A stretch of DNA of 64,000 bases from Anthonomus grandis grandis (GCF_022605725.1 NC_065549.1:1426001-1490000); one strand, 5' to 3'. Shown: positions 1 to 11,854, counted from the first letter of the stretch. Made by a program: numbers and translations. The notes: generated by a model not told the origin, from the sequence alone.

Positions 1-1975
1 GTCAACCAAGGTCCAAGGACCAAGAAATTTGAAGAATTTGAAACGCATTTTACAACGTCAAGATTTTTATTCATTAATGGACATTTTTAGGCATAACTTC
101 GGAACCACTCAACATATTTTCATAATTTTTCCACATTAATATATAGAAGACCCTAAGGAAGGATTTAAGGTTAAAAACGTGATTGTGAGTCAAGTACTTG
201 AGTAGTAATAATAGTTTTATTCAAGGCATCTTTTTGGTTAACTTTCTTAACAAATTTTCACTACTTTTACGTTGTAATATTTTAAAAATTGTTCTAGTTA
301 CAGAAAGAGTATTTCTTTCTCAATATATTCATATATGAACAATTCTTGTAACTCAAAAACTCTCTGAGTTAAAGGCACTTTTGTCAACCAAGGTCCAAGG
401 ACCAAGAAATTTAAAGAATTTGAAACGCATTTTACAACGTCAAGATTTTTATTCATTAATGGACATTTTTGGGCATAACTTAGGAACCACTCAACATATT
501 TTCATAATTTTTTCACATTAATATATAGAGGACCTTAAGGAAAAATTTAAGGTTAAAAACATTATTCTGCGTCAAGAACTTGAGTAGTAATAATAGTTTT
601 ATTTAAGGCATTTTTTTGGCCAACCTTCTTAGCAACAATTTACCATTTTTAAGATGAAATATTTTAAATAGTGTTATAATTAGAGAAAGAGTATTTCTTT
701 CTGAATATTTTAATATATAAACAATTCTTGTAACTCAAAAACTCTCTGAGTTAAAGGCACTTTTCTCAATCAAGGTCCAAGGACCAAGAAATTTGAAGAA
801 TTTGAAACGCATTTTACAACATCAAGATGTTTATTCATTAATGGACATTTTTGGTCATAACTTTGGAACCACTCAACATATTTTCATAATTTTTTCACAG
901 TTATATAAAAAACACTCTAAAGAATAATATAAAGGTAAAAACATGATTCTAAGTTAAGTACTTGGGTAGTAATGACAGTTTTTATTAGGGCATTTTTTTG
1001 GTCAATTTTTTTAGCAAAATTTCACTACTTTTAAGTTGTAATATTTTAAAAATTGTTCTAGTTACAGAAAGAGCATTTCTTTCTCAATATTTTCATATAT
1101 GAACAATTCTTGTAACTCAAAAACTCTCTGAGTTAAAGGCACTTTTGTCAACCAAGGTCCAAGGACCAAGAAATTTGAAGAATTTGAAACGCATTTTACA
1201 ACGTCAAGATTTTTATTCATTAATGGACATTTTTAGGCATAACTTCGGAACCACTCAACATATTTTCATAATTTTTCCACATTAATATATAGAAGACCCT
1301 AAGGAAGGATTTAAGGTTAAAAACGTGATTGTGAGTCAAGTACTTGACTAGTAACAACAGTTTTATTTAGGGCATTTTTTTGGTCAACCTTCTTAGCAAA
1401 AATTTACCATTTTTAAGATGCAATATTTTAAATAGTGTTGTAATTAGAGAAAGAGTATTTTTTTCTGAATATTTTCATGTATGAACAATGCTTGTAACTC
1501 AAAAACTCTCTGAGTTAAAGGCACTTTTGTCAACCAAGGTCCAAGGACCAAGAAATTTGAAGAATTTGAAACGTGTTTTCAATATCAACATTTTTATTCA
1601 TTAGTGGACATTTTTGGCCATAACTTAGGAACAAATTGGAATATTTTCATAATTTTTTCACAGTAATATACAGAAAAGTCTAAGGAAAGATTTAAGGGTA
1701 AAACTGTGATTCTGAGTTAAGTATTTAGGTAGTAAAGGCAGTTTTGGTCGAGGCATCTAATTTGGCCAATTTCCTTGGCAAAATTTCACTGTTCTTGATT
1801 ACAAATATTTTGAAAAGACTTCTAGATACAGAAAGATGATTTCTTATTCAATATTTTTGTATAAGAATCTTTCTTGTACCTCAAACACTTTTTGAGTTAG
1901 AGGTACTTCTGTCAACCAAGGTCCAAAAGCAATCAAATTTGAAGTTTTTGAAACGCATATGTTGCAATATGATTT
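1..1975. repeat. 382-bp satellite array, five full monomers plus part of a sixth
   Basis: The phrase tcaaccaaggtccaagga recurs at 1, 383, 765, 1147, 1529 and 1911, an exact 382-bp period (the third copy varies slightly). Each unit ends with an imperfect palindrome, AACTC..GAGTT, before a TTAAAGGCACTTTT block. Monomers 1 and 4 are almost identical over their first half. The second half of monomer 1 resembles monomer 3, and that of monomer 4 resembles monomer 2, so the units are mosaics. Short ORFs inside are chance openings. Confidence 0.95.
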
Positions 1976-2454
1976 TAATTATAACGAAATTTTTACAGTT
2001 GTAAAATGCATAGATTCTTTTTTGTACAATTACATAGATCATTAATTGCAGTACAATTTCATAAGTCTTATATTGTAATTGTACTAGAATCAACGCGTGT
2101 CCATGACTAAGAACTTCCTGAGGCAACGATTGTATTTTTTGGTACAAAAACTTATTGAGACTTTGACCATACTTAAGCTATTGTACTTTTATAAATAAAT
2201 TCTCGTACAATTCGTTTAACTTTGCACCCCGAAATTACATTTAAAAATTGTACGAGAATGTAAAAAAAAATGCATGACCAGGTTTTGTTTTTTTTGCACG
2301 CATAAATTCGCTTTTGTACAATTGCATAAATCTTAGGCTACAATACACTAAACTTCAGTACAATTTTAATTATTGGCCAAAAGATATCAAGATTTTTATA
2401 ATTTTTTTTAACCTCATATAGAGAACGCTCTGGTATTCAACAGACATTTTTTTA
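1976..2454. other. Decayed AT-rich sequence next to the satellite
   Basis: No gene seen. Several short stretches containing TTGTACAATT and TCGTACAATT recur, which suggests an older degenerate repeat. Confidence 0.4.
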
Positions 2455-2810
2455 GAGTGCCTTTTCATAGGGGGTCATGCTTTCATAAAAATTGCAATAT
2501 CTCAAAAACTACCACACCTAGCTCAATAAAACAAACACATCAATATTCAGAAAACATCATTCTACAAATTTGTTGAAGATGTAAGTGCCTTTGAGAAAAA
2601 CTCTTTGAGCTACAGTGCCTTGTCGGAAGTCACATCATAGGAGGGCATGCTTCCCTACAAACTGTAATATCTGAAAAACTACCATACCTATTTCAATGAA
2701 ACAAGAACCTAAATGTTAAGAAAACGTTCCTTTAAAAACTTTATTAAGAGCATAAGTACCTGTGAGTAAAACTTTTTGAGCTACAACCTCTTTTGTCTTG
2801 ACTATACTTT
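2455..2810. repeat. Two diverged tandem units of about 170 bp
   Basis: The block GGTCATGC ... ATATCTCAAAAACTACC ... TTTGAGCTACA is repeated as GGGCATGC ... ATATCTGAAAAACTACC ... TTTGAGCTACA. The CATGC landmarks are at about 2476 and 2646. Confidence 0.75.
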
Positions 2811-2819
2811 GACAAAATT

Positions 2820-3100
2820 TTTATTTTTTAAGGAAGTATTTAAGGGTAAAAAACATGAAATTAACGGTTTTTGTTGGGATATTTTTTTTAGCCAATTTTC
2901 ATAGCAAAATTTCACTATTTTTGAGTTGAAATATTCCGAAAAGAGTTCTAGTTACAGAAAGAGCATTTATTTCCTAACGTTTCCATATCAGAACGTTTCT
3001 TATACCTCAAACACTCATTGAGTTAGAGGCACTTTTCCCAATGAAAGTCCAAGACTCCCAAATTTTAACTTCTTGAAACTCATATTGCGACATTAAAATA
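2820..3100. repeat. Highly diverged 382-bp satellite remnant
   Basis: The order of landmarks seen in the array (TTTAAGGGTAAAAA, AGCAAAATTTCACTA, GTTACAGAAAGAGCATTT, TGAGTTAGAGGCACTTTT, then AAAGTCCAAG) is kept here with many substitutions. It marks the decaying edge of the array. Confidence 0.7.
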
Positions 3101-4150
3101 CATAACTCTAAGAGAGTTTTAAAGATGGGTTTGAGAGTAAAAACGCTGTAATAAGTTAAAGGTTTTATAATAACCTCCACTAGATGGCCGAACTATTAAT
3201 GGAACATACCATGATTGAAAGAACATAAACCAATATAAGAATTTATAGCTTAATCTGGCCGTAACGCACAATTATCTTAATTGACTTTTTACGGTTAAAA
3301 ATACTTCTTCTTTGGCCGAGGAGGAAGGACCCCACACGGAAGATAATCCCGCTCCTTTATAATGTATACACGTGCGTGAATCAACAAAGAAATGAGTTCA
3401 TTAAGTTTAAAAATACAAATTAATAATTTTAAATTATAGTTTTTAGGCTCGGACGCATGTAAATTTATGCATTTATGCGGGTAATTATGTAATTTTCCCG
3501 TGTCGAATATGAAAAGTGGAACGTTATTCGAGAAAATGATTTACTGAGTCTGTCTTCGGTATATTGTGAGCGCCCTCTAGTAATCTAATAATAAGTAAAA
3601 AATAATTTTTGGTTATGTACTTACATGCCTACTTAATACGCTGTGAAAAAATGTGATGAAGATAACTGCTAATAATACTGGCGACCTGGAACAAATAACA
3701 GTAATTAGTAATACAGAAGATTAACGATATAATCGCTATAAAATTAAATTCCTAACATAACCTCAAACGTAAAAGTGACATCTGTCGCACGAGTCACAGT
3801 GCTGCCAACCAAAAAAAAAATGGCGCGAAATTTGATATTATTATACATTTCCCACAGTGATATAAGACCCGTAATATCCCGATTGATCTTGATGGGCTTT
3901 CGCCGCTAATTGTATCCGGCATCGCCTCCAATTAGTGCTATCTACATGCACAGTTACAACCATTTTTTTACCACAACAAGATTTAACGTGACGTTTCTGG
4001 TACCCAGAGACATACATATATCGGTTTTTGTTTTATTTTAACGAATAAAGATAATTAAATGGAAACGATCTTGCAAGACACTTGGACTAGGTTTCACCTG
4101 GATCTTTTTACACCTCAAACAATATTTGAAGGTCACAGTTTTCCTAATGC
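3101..4150. other. Intergenic, nothing recognised
   Basis: No coding region, tRNA or clear repeat could be supported. AT-rich with one GC-richer patch around 3320-3360. Confidence 0.5.
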
Positions 4151-4154
4151 AACG

Positions 4155-4275
4155 CAAGTAAAAAAATGACATGGAGCGGATTTGAACCCGGGACTCTGTG
4201 CATTCAAATGGTTTAGACAGTTTTGATTTACCGAAGGCTTTTGACAGTAGCGACCATTAGCCACCTATACACCAA
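4155..4275 (-). repeat. tRNA-like (SINE-type) fragment
   Basis: On the minus strand a box A-like GTGGCTAATGG is followed about 75 nt later by a strong box B, CCGGGTTCAAATCCGC, then CATGTCATTTTTTT, which would end RNA polymerase III transcription. The acceptor arm does not pair, and the spacing is too long for a simple tRNA. A tRNA-derived SINE head or decayed tRNA pseudogene fits better than a working tRNA. Confidence 0.45.
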
Positions 4276-5329
4276 CATTCATTCCGCAAGGAAAGACTAA
4301 TCGCGAAGGAATGAATGCCGGTTAGTGAGATTTGAGATGACGGGCCGACGCTCAAAATTTTCCTGTCGGCAAATCCCGCCGTCTTGAAGTGATGACTGGC
4401 GTTTTAGTTAGTGTGTTAATACTTGTCTTGACGGGTTTAGTTTAGGTACTTTTGTTGTATCTTGGCGTGTCACCTCAAGTATTATTTTCATTTTGAATTG
4501 GTTTATCGCATATTTATTTGTACGTACCTACTCGTATATAACTACTACTATGGAGGACGATAATACACAAAGCTCCATAGTCGATGAAAATTGCGAAAAA
4601 TACGACATCCGAAATACCCCCAAGAGTATTTTGAAGGAATTTATTGAAAAATCCGTGAACTACCCCAGTTGTGGCAAATCAAAAATAAAGAAATTTACAA
4701 CAACAGGAATTTAAAGAATCATGCTTACGCCGAGTTACTTAAAATTTGGAAGAAGTTTGATACCGAAGCCGACCAAAAGACCGTAAAATAAAAAAATCAG
4801 TCACTAAGAGGATCTTTCCGAAAGGAACTAAAAAAGGTAAGTACCTATTCTACTTTATTTTGTCTCGTTTTGTAATAAAAACTATTAAGTAGATATGCTG
4901 GGTGATTTTAAGGTAAGATCCTAATAAACTTGTTATTCACTAATAATAACTCCAAAGTGGTACGTCAATATGTACAGGATGTCCTTTTTAATTGATACCA
5001 CTATTGCTATTTCCGAAACGGTTAGAGCTGCGAGGTCGGTTAAATTGGTCGAAAAATGTATTTATTGATTTATTTATTAAATTCAAAATGTGCCATTTTT
5101 GGCCAAGTATGCACTTAATTATTAAAGAAATTGATATTAATGTCATTTTAGGGTTGAAAAGTCGGAGCGATCCGGCAAAGGAACTAAGGAAATCTACAAA
5201 TCACATTTGTGGTACTTTAACTTAATGATGTTCCTAATAGACCAAGAATGACCAGCAGAGAGTATCGATAATATTACGTCCGTAACTCCAAATCTGACTG
5301 AAGTTAGTGAAAGTCAGGAAGAAAACATC

Positions 5330-5425
5330 TTGTCGGACTTGCATTGTCTTATTTATTTAATGTAACACGACGTTTCGGTTGGTAAGTATCTCCAACCGTT
5401 ATCAAGTGTAAACTGCAAAAAGTAA
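5330..5425 (-). repeat. Short repeat with a hammerhead-like fold inside MADF exon 2
   Basis: On the minus strand GATAACGGTTGG is followed by AGATACTTA and CCAACCGAAACGTCG. This makes a 7-bp hairpin CGGTTGG/CCAACCG followed directly by AAACG. The acidic coding frame of the MADF exon is recognisable on both sides, so this looks inserted. The CUGANGA box is poorly kept. Confidence 0.5.
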
Positions 5426-6221
5426 AAAAAAACAAGGTCAGGAAGCTAATCAAAAAGTAAATGAAGATACTAGGGGAATAGAAGATAATGAAGGAATAGA
5501 AGAAACAAATGAGGTAAATATGATATATATTATTAATAATAAGTACTCCATTTTAAAAGAATTCAAGCTCTACCCTTCTGATGCATTTGTTCTTGCCATG
5601 AGACGCTCCCATATCCATTAAAGAATTGAAGATATTCTTCCCGGCATTTTTTCCCATTCAGCAAATCTTTCCTACTTCGCGTTTTCTGCAATCCATGCAA
5701 ATCCACGTTATCCTTACGCCATTCACCGTCTTGCCTGATAGCATGAGTAATTCTATTTACTGTATCTACAATAGTCGAATTGAAGTACGACTTACTTCTA
5801 CGACGTAATAAATTATGTAAGACGCATATCGCCATTATGACATACTTAGCTTTTTCTGGTTGTAATGAAATAGCAGTATGTAGCAATCTAAATCTGGAGG
5901 TAATAATTCCGAAAACGTTTTCAATTACATTCCTAGCCCTTGCCAACCGATAATTGAAAATCCTTTTTTCCTTTGTAAGTTCGAATTGACTGAATGGTTT
6001 CAGGACGTGTTCGTGCAGAGCAAATGCTTCATTTCCCAAAAATACAAAATTCAGTTTTTTTGTATTTTCGTCTTTATCTGGCAAATTTAGTTGATCCTTC
6101 ATTAATTTGTCGTAGAAATTGGTGTATTCCAAAATGCCGCCGTCAGAGTTTCTCCCATTTTTACCTATATCTACATATATAAATTCATAGTCAGCGTTTA
6201 CCAAAGCCATCAAAACTATGC

Positions 6222-7795
6222 CACAGCATAAAGAAACCAGCAGTCGCACTTCAATAAAAATACATTGGCTTGAATAAGCGAGTTCGGTGCATGTGTACTA
6301 ACGCAGGCGAGGCATTTTTGCTTATAGTAGGGATGCCGCTGACACTCGCTACGGTCCACGCGGCTTTTGCCTTGGCTAGAGCCGGACTTAAACATTTTTT
6401 TAGATGTTATTATCTTGTAAAATAAAAATACCTACATAGTACAAATATTGATTTTTTAATATAAATAAAGTTCATACATTAACAAAATATTTAAACAAAA
6501 ATAAACATCGCATTTCTACATCTAACAACGACGATATAGAAGAATACGTGCAGGAAGTTAATTAGGTATGTACCATAAATTTAAGAGACCATTCTTTGAG
6601 TAATTTTAAAACACAAAGTTCATATAAACATATGTCCAGAAATTCTTCGTTCTCAATATACAGGGTGTTAAAATTTAACAACAACTAAAATATATGCCAC
6701 TGACTTTTGTGCAATTTTTATTATGTTCTGTGGATTATACAAATAAAACTTTTCTGTCTCTTGAATTTTTTTCGTATCTTGCTTAGTTAATAATAAATTC
6801 CAAATGAAACTTTTCCCCAAATTCCTTGTGTGATCCAGGGATATGCAATTAAGTGGACTTTTTTTTTTTCGAAAAATAAGCGAGATACGAAAAAGTTGTA
6901 TTTGTATTTGAGTAAATCAAATAACATATTAAAAATGGCACAAAATTCAGGTGCCCCAATTTTTTTGCCACAAATATTTCTTCAGGTCCCGTTCGAGATT
7001 ACACTGAACCTAATAAATTTAATCATGTTAGGGGTAAATTAGCTCCTTAATGTTATAAATAACACCGCCAGAGAACTTGCGGACCTATGTTCATATGAAC
7101 TTTTTGTCTTAAAATTACTCAAACAATCGCCTGTTAAATAATTTATGGTACATACTTAATTAACACCCTGTATAGTAACGCTTTTAGATTAACATCTGAC
7201 TACATAGTAGTTTAAGGATAACTAATTATACAAATAAAGTAATATTTCAAAACAAATAGAAACTCTTAGGCCAATAAATAAAGACAAATAGTTGGCAACA
7301 ATTCAAAACAATTCTAACATCTGCGAATTTTTGTTATATTATTAAGTACCAACTAAAGTAAAAGTATACAATTTTGCAACTCTTTTAAATATGGCAACAC
7401 TGTTAAAATTGCAGAAATATAAATAATGTCCTTAAAAATAAAAAAAAAAATTACATTGCTGCAACTTTAATTGATGCTTAATTATGTTATTTAAGCCATA
7501 CAGCCAAATTTGCAGCTATTAAAAACTTTGGCAAAGTCAATTATTTTGCTTCATTAATAATTTTTGACAAACCCCTCTTTTAATACAAAAGTTTTTATAA
7601 AAAACGCTACGCTTTGTAAAAATGCTATTAAAATAGTCACTAAGTACGGCGCTGAACTAGGCGATACACCTATGAACACAGTTCGATGAACAGTGAGCTC
7701 GGCATCCGGAGAACATGGCTGCGGCATGGCTAAGGATGCTATTAGTTCGCTTACATTTTCGAGCGGAGTGGGACTGCTGGTTTCTTTATGCTGTG
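6222..7795. mobile_element. 1574-bp non-autonomous DNA transposon inside the transposase gene
   Basis: Ends are perfect inverted repeats over at least 24 bp: CACAGCATAAAGAAACCAGC at the left and the reverse complement at the right. It is flanked by a 7-bp duplication ACTATGC (6215-6221 and 7796-7802). Removing the element and one copy restores the transposase frame across the site (SIV|LMALVNADYEF). No transposase gene is visible. The superfamily is uncertain; a 7-bp duplication fits neither Harbinger nor mariner. Confidence 0.9.
6659..7172. mobile_element. 514-bp mariner-type MITE, second-level nesting
   Basis: Terminal inverted repeats TACAGGGTGTTAA and TTAACACCCTGTA are flanked by TA on both sides, as in the Tc1/mariner superfamily. 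It has no coding capacity. It sits inside the 1574-bp element, which sits inside the Harbinger. Confidence 0.85.
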
Positions 7796-8054
7796 ACTAT
7801 GCTATAAAATTTTTTGTGGTTATAGTAAAAAGCGCCAAATTTTGATGGACATGTTATTCTAATATGCTTTCCATCGATTGAACCACCGCAATTAGGAAAC
7901 TTCCAACGGGAGTCGAATCGTTGTCCAATCTGCTTCCATTCATGTCTAGTTTTCGGAAACTGACAAAAAAATTCGGCGTCACCCATCTGAATTTAATTTT
8001 TATAGAACATGGGACATTTGACATATTACCACATTTGGTATACTTTGTCTCATC

Positions 8055-8354
8055 CTCTATCGTCTTGACTTCAGCCACCTAATGCATTTACGATAGCTTG
8101 GGTCAGTTTTAATTTGGTAATTCATAACCGGGCATCAGAGCCGGGGTAACTACCACAGGTATTAGCAAATAATATGATAGACTCCGTCGTATTGCCTGTT
8201 ATTTTCTCGAACACCGATATTTTCTGGTATTGTGGTAGTACTAGTAGGTTAAAGTACGTACCAGGCCCTTATTTACCCCTAATTAATTGATTTAGGACCG
8301 ACACGGGGCCCTGGTAAACCCATTAATTAGGTGGCCGGAGTCAAGACGATGGAG
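8055..8354. mobile_element. 300-bp MITE in the transposase intron
   Basis: Inverted ends CTCTATCGTCTTGACTTCAG (left) and the near-reverse complement GGAGTCAAGACGATGGAG (right), with CCACCTAAT / ATTAGGTGG continuing inward, flank non-coding sequence. The target duplication is not clear. Confidence 0.7.
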
Positions 8355-9605
8355 AATAAGAAAAACTATACCTATAGATTTTTTTACTTAAATTTTGTGT
8401 TCTAGACAGAAATTTGTCGAAACCTTAAATTAATAAGAACTAGTTAACTAAGAAATGTAATTGTAAGGTCCACAAAATTATCTGAAATAAGCAGTAAGAC
8501 AAAAGGCCGCAGTAAAGTTGTTTATATACATAATAAATAAGTAAAGACTATGATGTTTTCTCATTCAAATAAATAGGAATTCGATTTTCTTTTTTTAAGG
8601 TGATTAACACACCATCAGTTGTCGAAAAAGGGAAAAGGAAATATACTGAAGAAAACGGGCATGTTACTGGTAAGAAACAGAAAGTCAATGAAGGAAGAGA
8701 AAGAAAAATATTCATTCAAAAATGTACAGAAGCCCTCACAGCCACACCAACTGAAAGTGAAGCGTTAGCTCAGTACATCGCTGCCAAATTCGAAAAAGTT
8801 ACGAAGTTGGAACAAAAAATGTATGCCGAAACGCTGCTGACAAAAGTGCTGAATAGAGCTATAATGAATAAACTAGATGAATCTACAGATTTGACTAATG
8901 CTTCACGGACATATCACCCTTGCGAACGTTCATCTGTACAATCCACAACATCTCAGTATTCATAAACTATGATCAATTCTCCTTCATCGCCATTCAGTCC
9001 AAATACCATAGAAACACAAAATGAAATTTTTAATGGTACCTCACAAACACAAACACTTTCTAATACTGCGGCTACCGCCACAGAAATGCAAGATTTCTTT
9101 TCCCCAAATTTAAAGGATTTCTATGCTAATGTTTCTAAGGAATTTATTGATTAAATAATGTAGACTTACACAAAAATGAAACATTATGAATAAAATGGAT
9201 GTAGTTTTACTTACTTTTAGATACTCCTTATGTAGAACTTGGTAAATTGCTTTACATGTTTCCGGAATTATAGCGCCAAGAGACTGTGCAACTCCCGCAG
9301 GAGGCTCATGTGACTGTAAACTTCACGCTGAAGTAGCCAAGATTTTGACCATTTCCTTCTTCTTTTTTTTTTTGAAGAGAAACTCACTAGCAAGTCCAAC
9401 ACACGCAATTATTGTTCTTTTAGTCTTCATTTTTAGTTTAGCACTAAGAAGAAAATCGAATAGCGACCCTTGCAAGTTATAATAATCTTGAAAGGAAACA
9501 CCAATCCTCTTCGTTTCACTAAAAGGATGGAATAGAACGATAAATTGTAAGGAAAGTGATATTTCTGACCACTAACTGACATTCATTCCAGCGAAATCGA
9601 TTTTG

Positions 9606-11119
9606 CTTATAAAATTGAGGCGTCACAGTATTTTTTGTTAGTGGACTATGAAGAGATTATTATCCATGTCAAATATGAAATGATAGACTTGCATGAAAGT
9701 TTGAGAGGAAAGATCGCCCAATAAGTTTTTCAATTAGTGGACGACTACAGTTTTATTTTCCATTCAGATTTATGAAAGGAAAGAATGACAGTATTGAACA
9801 CTCGTAGCTATTGTGTTTCGAGAATACTCGCAGATTTTCTTTTGTGATTATTTTGTTGGGCGTCACAGTTGTGTAATAAAAAAAAACTATCTGTGTATCT
9901 GCTTTTATTTTTCAGCTCTATATGGATAATTATGGATCTAATAAAACACATTTATTATTATTATAATTATTTGTCTTCGTTTCGTCTAATAAAATAGTCT
10001 TGAACTAAAGTTTTAAATGCATATATCAAATAGGAACTATTTTGAAACGGATACACCTCGTACATGCTTAGAACAAAGACAAACTACCAAAAAGAAGACC
10101 AATCAATATTCAAATACCATTATACATTCCATAGGCGTTATTATGGCTTCAATTAAACGCGGCGTGAGCCTCAGACAACTGATTAGATATACAATTTGCA
10201 AAAAGTGAGAAAAAACATCAGTTTACACGCCACATAAAAAATAATTAATTAATTAATTAAACGATTATCAGATTAACGCGGATTATGTTGGACGTGTACA
10301 TGGGAATCGTGTGAAAATATGTAAATCAGATTCCGGTTACCTGCGGTAATCCGCGATCCTTTTAACAGGAGCAAAGGAGAAGAAAGAGGAAGAAACCGTT
10401 CTTTTCATACCTTTATTGGGTTTACCTGAGAAAACTGGGCGGGAAGACCGATTTAGGTGAGGAACGTTTGTTGCACTACGGTGGTACGGCCAATAATTAT
10501 ACGTGAAATAAGGAAGTTATTAGTTTGACTTCTAGGCAAGTAATCTATAATTTTTTCCCTAAAAGCTGAAGCCTTGAAACAGCTAAGATTTTCACTTAAA
10601 ATATTGAAAAGGCTAGAAATAGCATATTGCCGTTGAACTATGGGCAGTTTGTTTGCTTGCAACATCTCTAATGCAAATCCTTATGTAGAAATTGCAAAAA
10701 AAGCACTTCATAATATCATAAAAAATTGTCACATATTACTATTCCACTTTTTATTTCATAAAATATGATAAGATACTCTAAAAAGAAGTCAACATTCAAA
10801 GTCAAATGAATGTACATAAAAGCCCTATATTAGAGAAAAAGGCAACGACATGGCAACGCCGCTTGATCGCATTGTTGATCCCACCGACACACTAATCTTT
10901 ACCAGTGACGTCGTCAAAAAATATTTACATGATAAATATTTATCATGGAAATAATAAATAATAAATCATCAAAGTAAAGGTACTTATGGATTGGTTTATA
11001 GAAATTAAATATTTTATAATTATTATAGATTTCTTAATAAGTTTTCATTATTCTACGTTTACTTTTTAATTTTATTCTAATATCAATAACTTAAATTAAC
11101 ATTATTATATGTGCTGATA
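9606..11119. other. Intergenic, nothing firmly recognised
   Basis: GGCGTCACAG appears twice (about 9622 and 9859) as a direct repeat, and a (TTAA)n run lies at 10243-10262. The small ORFs show no family features. Confidence 0.5.
10243..10262. repeat. (TTAA)n microsatellite
   Basis: Five tandem TTAA/TAAT units. Confidence 0.85.
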
Positions 11120-11626
11120 TACAGGGTGTCCCCTTTCAAATGGTCAAAAATGCTAGAGTATATACAAAAGCCATTAAGAAGTTGTTTGAGTTAAGACACC
11201 CATGGTCGGAAGTGCGCCATTTCCAAAATAGAGGGTGTTAAAATAAAAAAAAAGTCGATTTTTTATTTTGTATTAAAAACGCTTGTAGCGATTTAAATAA
11301 AATTTTTATGTTTTAAATGATAGGTGGTGAAGTAACTTTTTGAGGAATTACAGGGTATTTGACCTGTCCAGGGACGAAGTTGCACCACATGCATATTAAT
11401 TTTTTTATAAAAAAAGATACGCCAATGTATTTTTTCGAAATATTTTGTTTATTTTTAATAAAACAAATCCTTTGCATTTTTGCGCTCCGACGCACGTGCA
11501 AAAAAATAAAATCCATACAAGGATCCTCTCAAACCTTTTTCGTCACAACGAAAATTTTAATATCGATTACAATAAAAAATAAATAATTTAACTAAACAAT
11601 AACCAATTTAAACAAAAAAAAACAAT

Positions 11627-11850
11627 TTAAACAATAAACAATTCAAACCGAATGCTCAAAGTGTTTTCCATGCATTTCCACACATTTTTTGCACCTGTTG
11701 ACCCAAGATGTACGCGAGCAAAGACCCGTGGATCGTTTCTTAAAAAGTCCTCAGCCATCACAACTCTGGCAACTAGGTCTTCCTTGTTGGTTACAAGTGT
11801 TGCGTAGATAAGCTGTTCCTTATTTACAATAAGGTCCATACCAAAATCAA
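11627..11850 (-). pseudogene. Mariner-type transposase, C-terminal part
   Basis: YATLVTNKEDLVARVVMAED and FLRNDPRVFARVH match the C-terminal tail of insect Tc1/mariner-type transposases that start with a Mos1-like helix-turn-helix. The usual Cys-Val-Glu/His-Phe-Glu ending is present only in a shifted frame (KNVWKCMENTLSIRFE). The preceding part of the same gene is at 14693-14949, beyond the LINE. Confidence 0.7.
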
Positions 11851-11854
11851 AAGG

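Larger units (their letters stand above)
4550..9154 (+). pseudogene. MADF/BESS protein gene of the Harbinger element, broken
   Basis: Such proteins bind the ends of the transposon and help the transposase enter the nucleus (family knowledge). Exon 1 (ATG at 4550 to about 4836) encodes the first half of a MADF domain: ILKEFIEKSVNYPS, then in another frame YNNRNLKNHAYAELLKIW and SLRGSFRKELKK, followed by a GTAAGT donor. A frameshift near 4680 and a stop near 4791 break it. Exon 2 (about 5152-5514) encodes ERSGKGTKEIYKSHLWYF and an acidic linker ending at a GTAAAT donor. It is interrupted by a short repeat at about 5330-5425. The last exon starts after TTTTTTTAAG at about 8600 and encodes a BESS-like helix (EALAQYIAAKFEKVTKLEQ). 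It has a stop at 8965, after which Ser/Thr-rich coding continues to 9154. Confidence 0.75.
5563..9440 (-). pseudogene. PIF/Harbinger (HARBI1-like) DDE transposase, disrupted
   Basis: Read on the minus strand. An N-terminal exon (about 9440-9202) encodes RRRKWSKSWLLQREVYSHMS and, in another frame after an apparent deletion, GVAQSLGAIIPETCKAIYQV, ending at an AAA|GTAAGT donor. The catalytic exon starts near 7989 after an AAATTCAG acceptor: RFDSRWKFPNCGGSIDGKH (first Asp), then a 1574-bp insertion, FIYVDIG (second Asp), and RARNVIENVFGI (Glu), stop at 5563. The full DDE triad is present once the insertion is ignored. The apparent start MRLLVSLCCG upstream of the second block is encoded by the inserted element's terminal repeat and is not a real N-terminus. 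Confidence 0.85.
4311..9605. mobile_element. PIF/Harbinger DNA transposon with nested insertions
   Basis: The element carries the two genes typical of the superfamily: a DDE_Tnp_4 (HARBI1-like) transposase on the minus strand and a MADF/BESS DNA-binding protein on the plus strand. Candidate terminal inverted repeats are GGAATGAATGCCGGTTAGTG near 4318 and its inverse CACTAACTGACATTCATTCC near 9575. The exact ends and the TWA target duplication could not be fixed. Without the nested insertions the element would be about 3.4 kb, normal for the group. Both genes are broken, so it is not autonomous. Confidence 0.75.

Noticed and set aside
1..1975. Regularly spaced repeats as a CRISPR array
   Set aside because: The period is 382 bp without short repeat and unique spacer structure, there are no cas genes, and the DNA is eukaryotic.
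4155..4275. Functional tRNA on the minus strand
   Set aside because: Box B is good, but the acceptor stem does not pair and the box A to box B spacing is too long.
5563..6249. Apparent secreted protein with an N-terminal signal peptide
   Set aside because: The N-terminus comes from a transposon terminal repeat; the rest is a Harbinger transposase.
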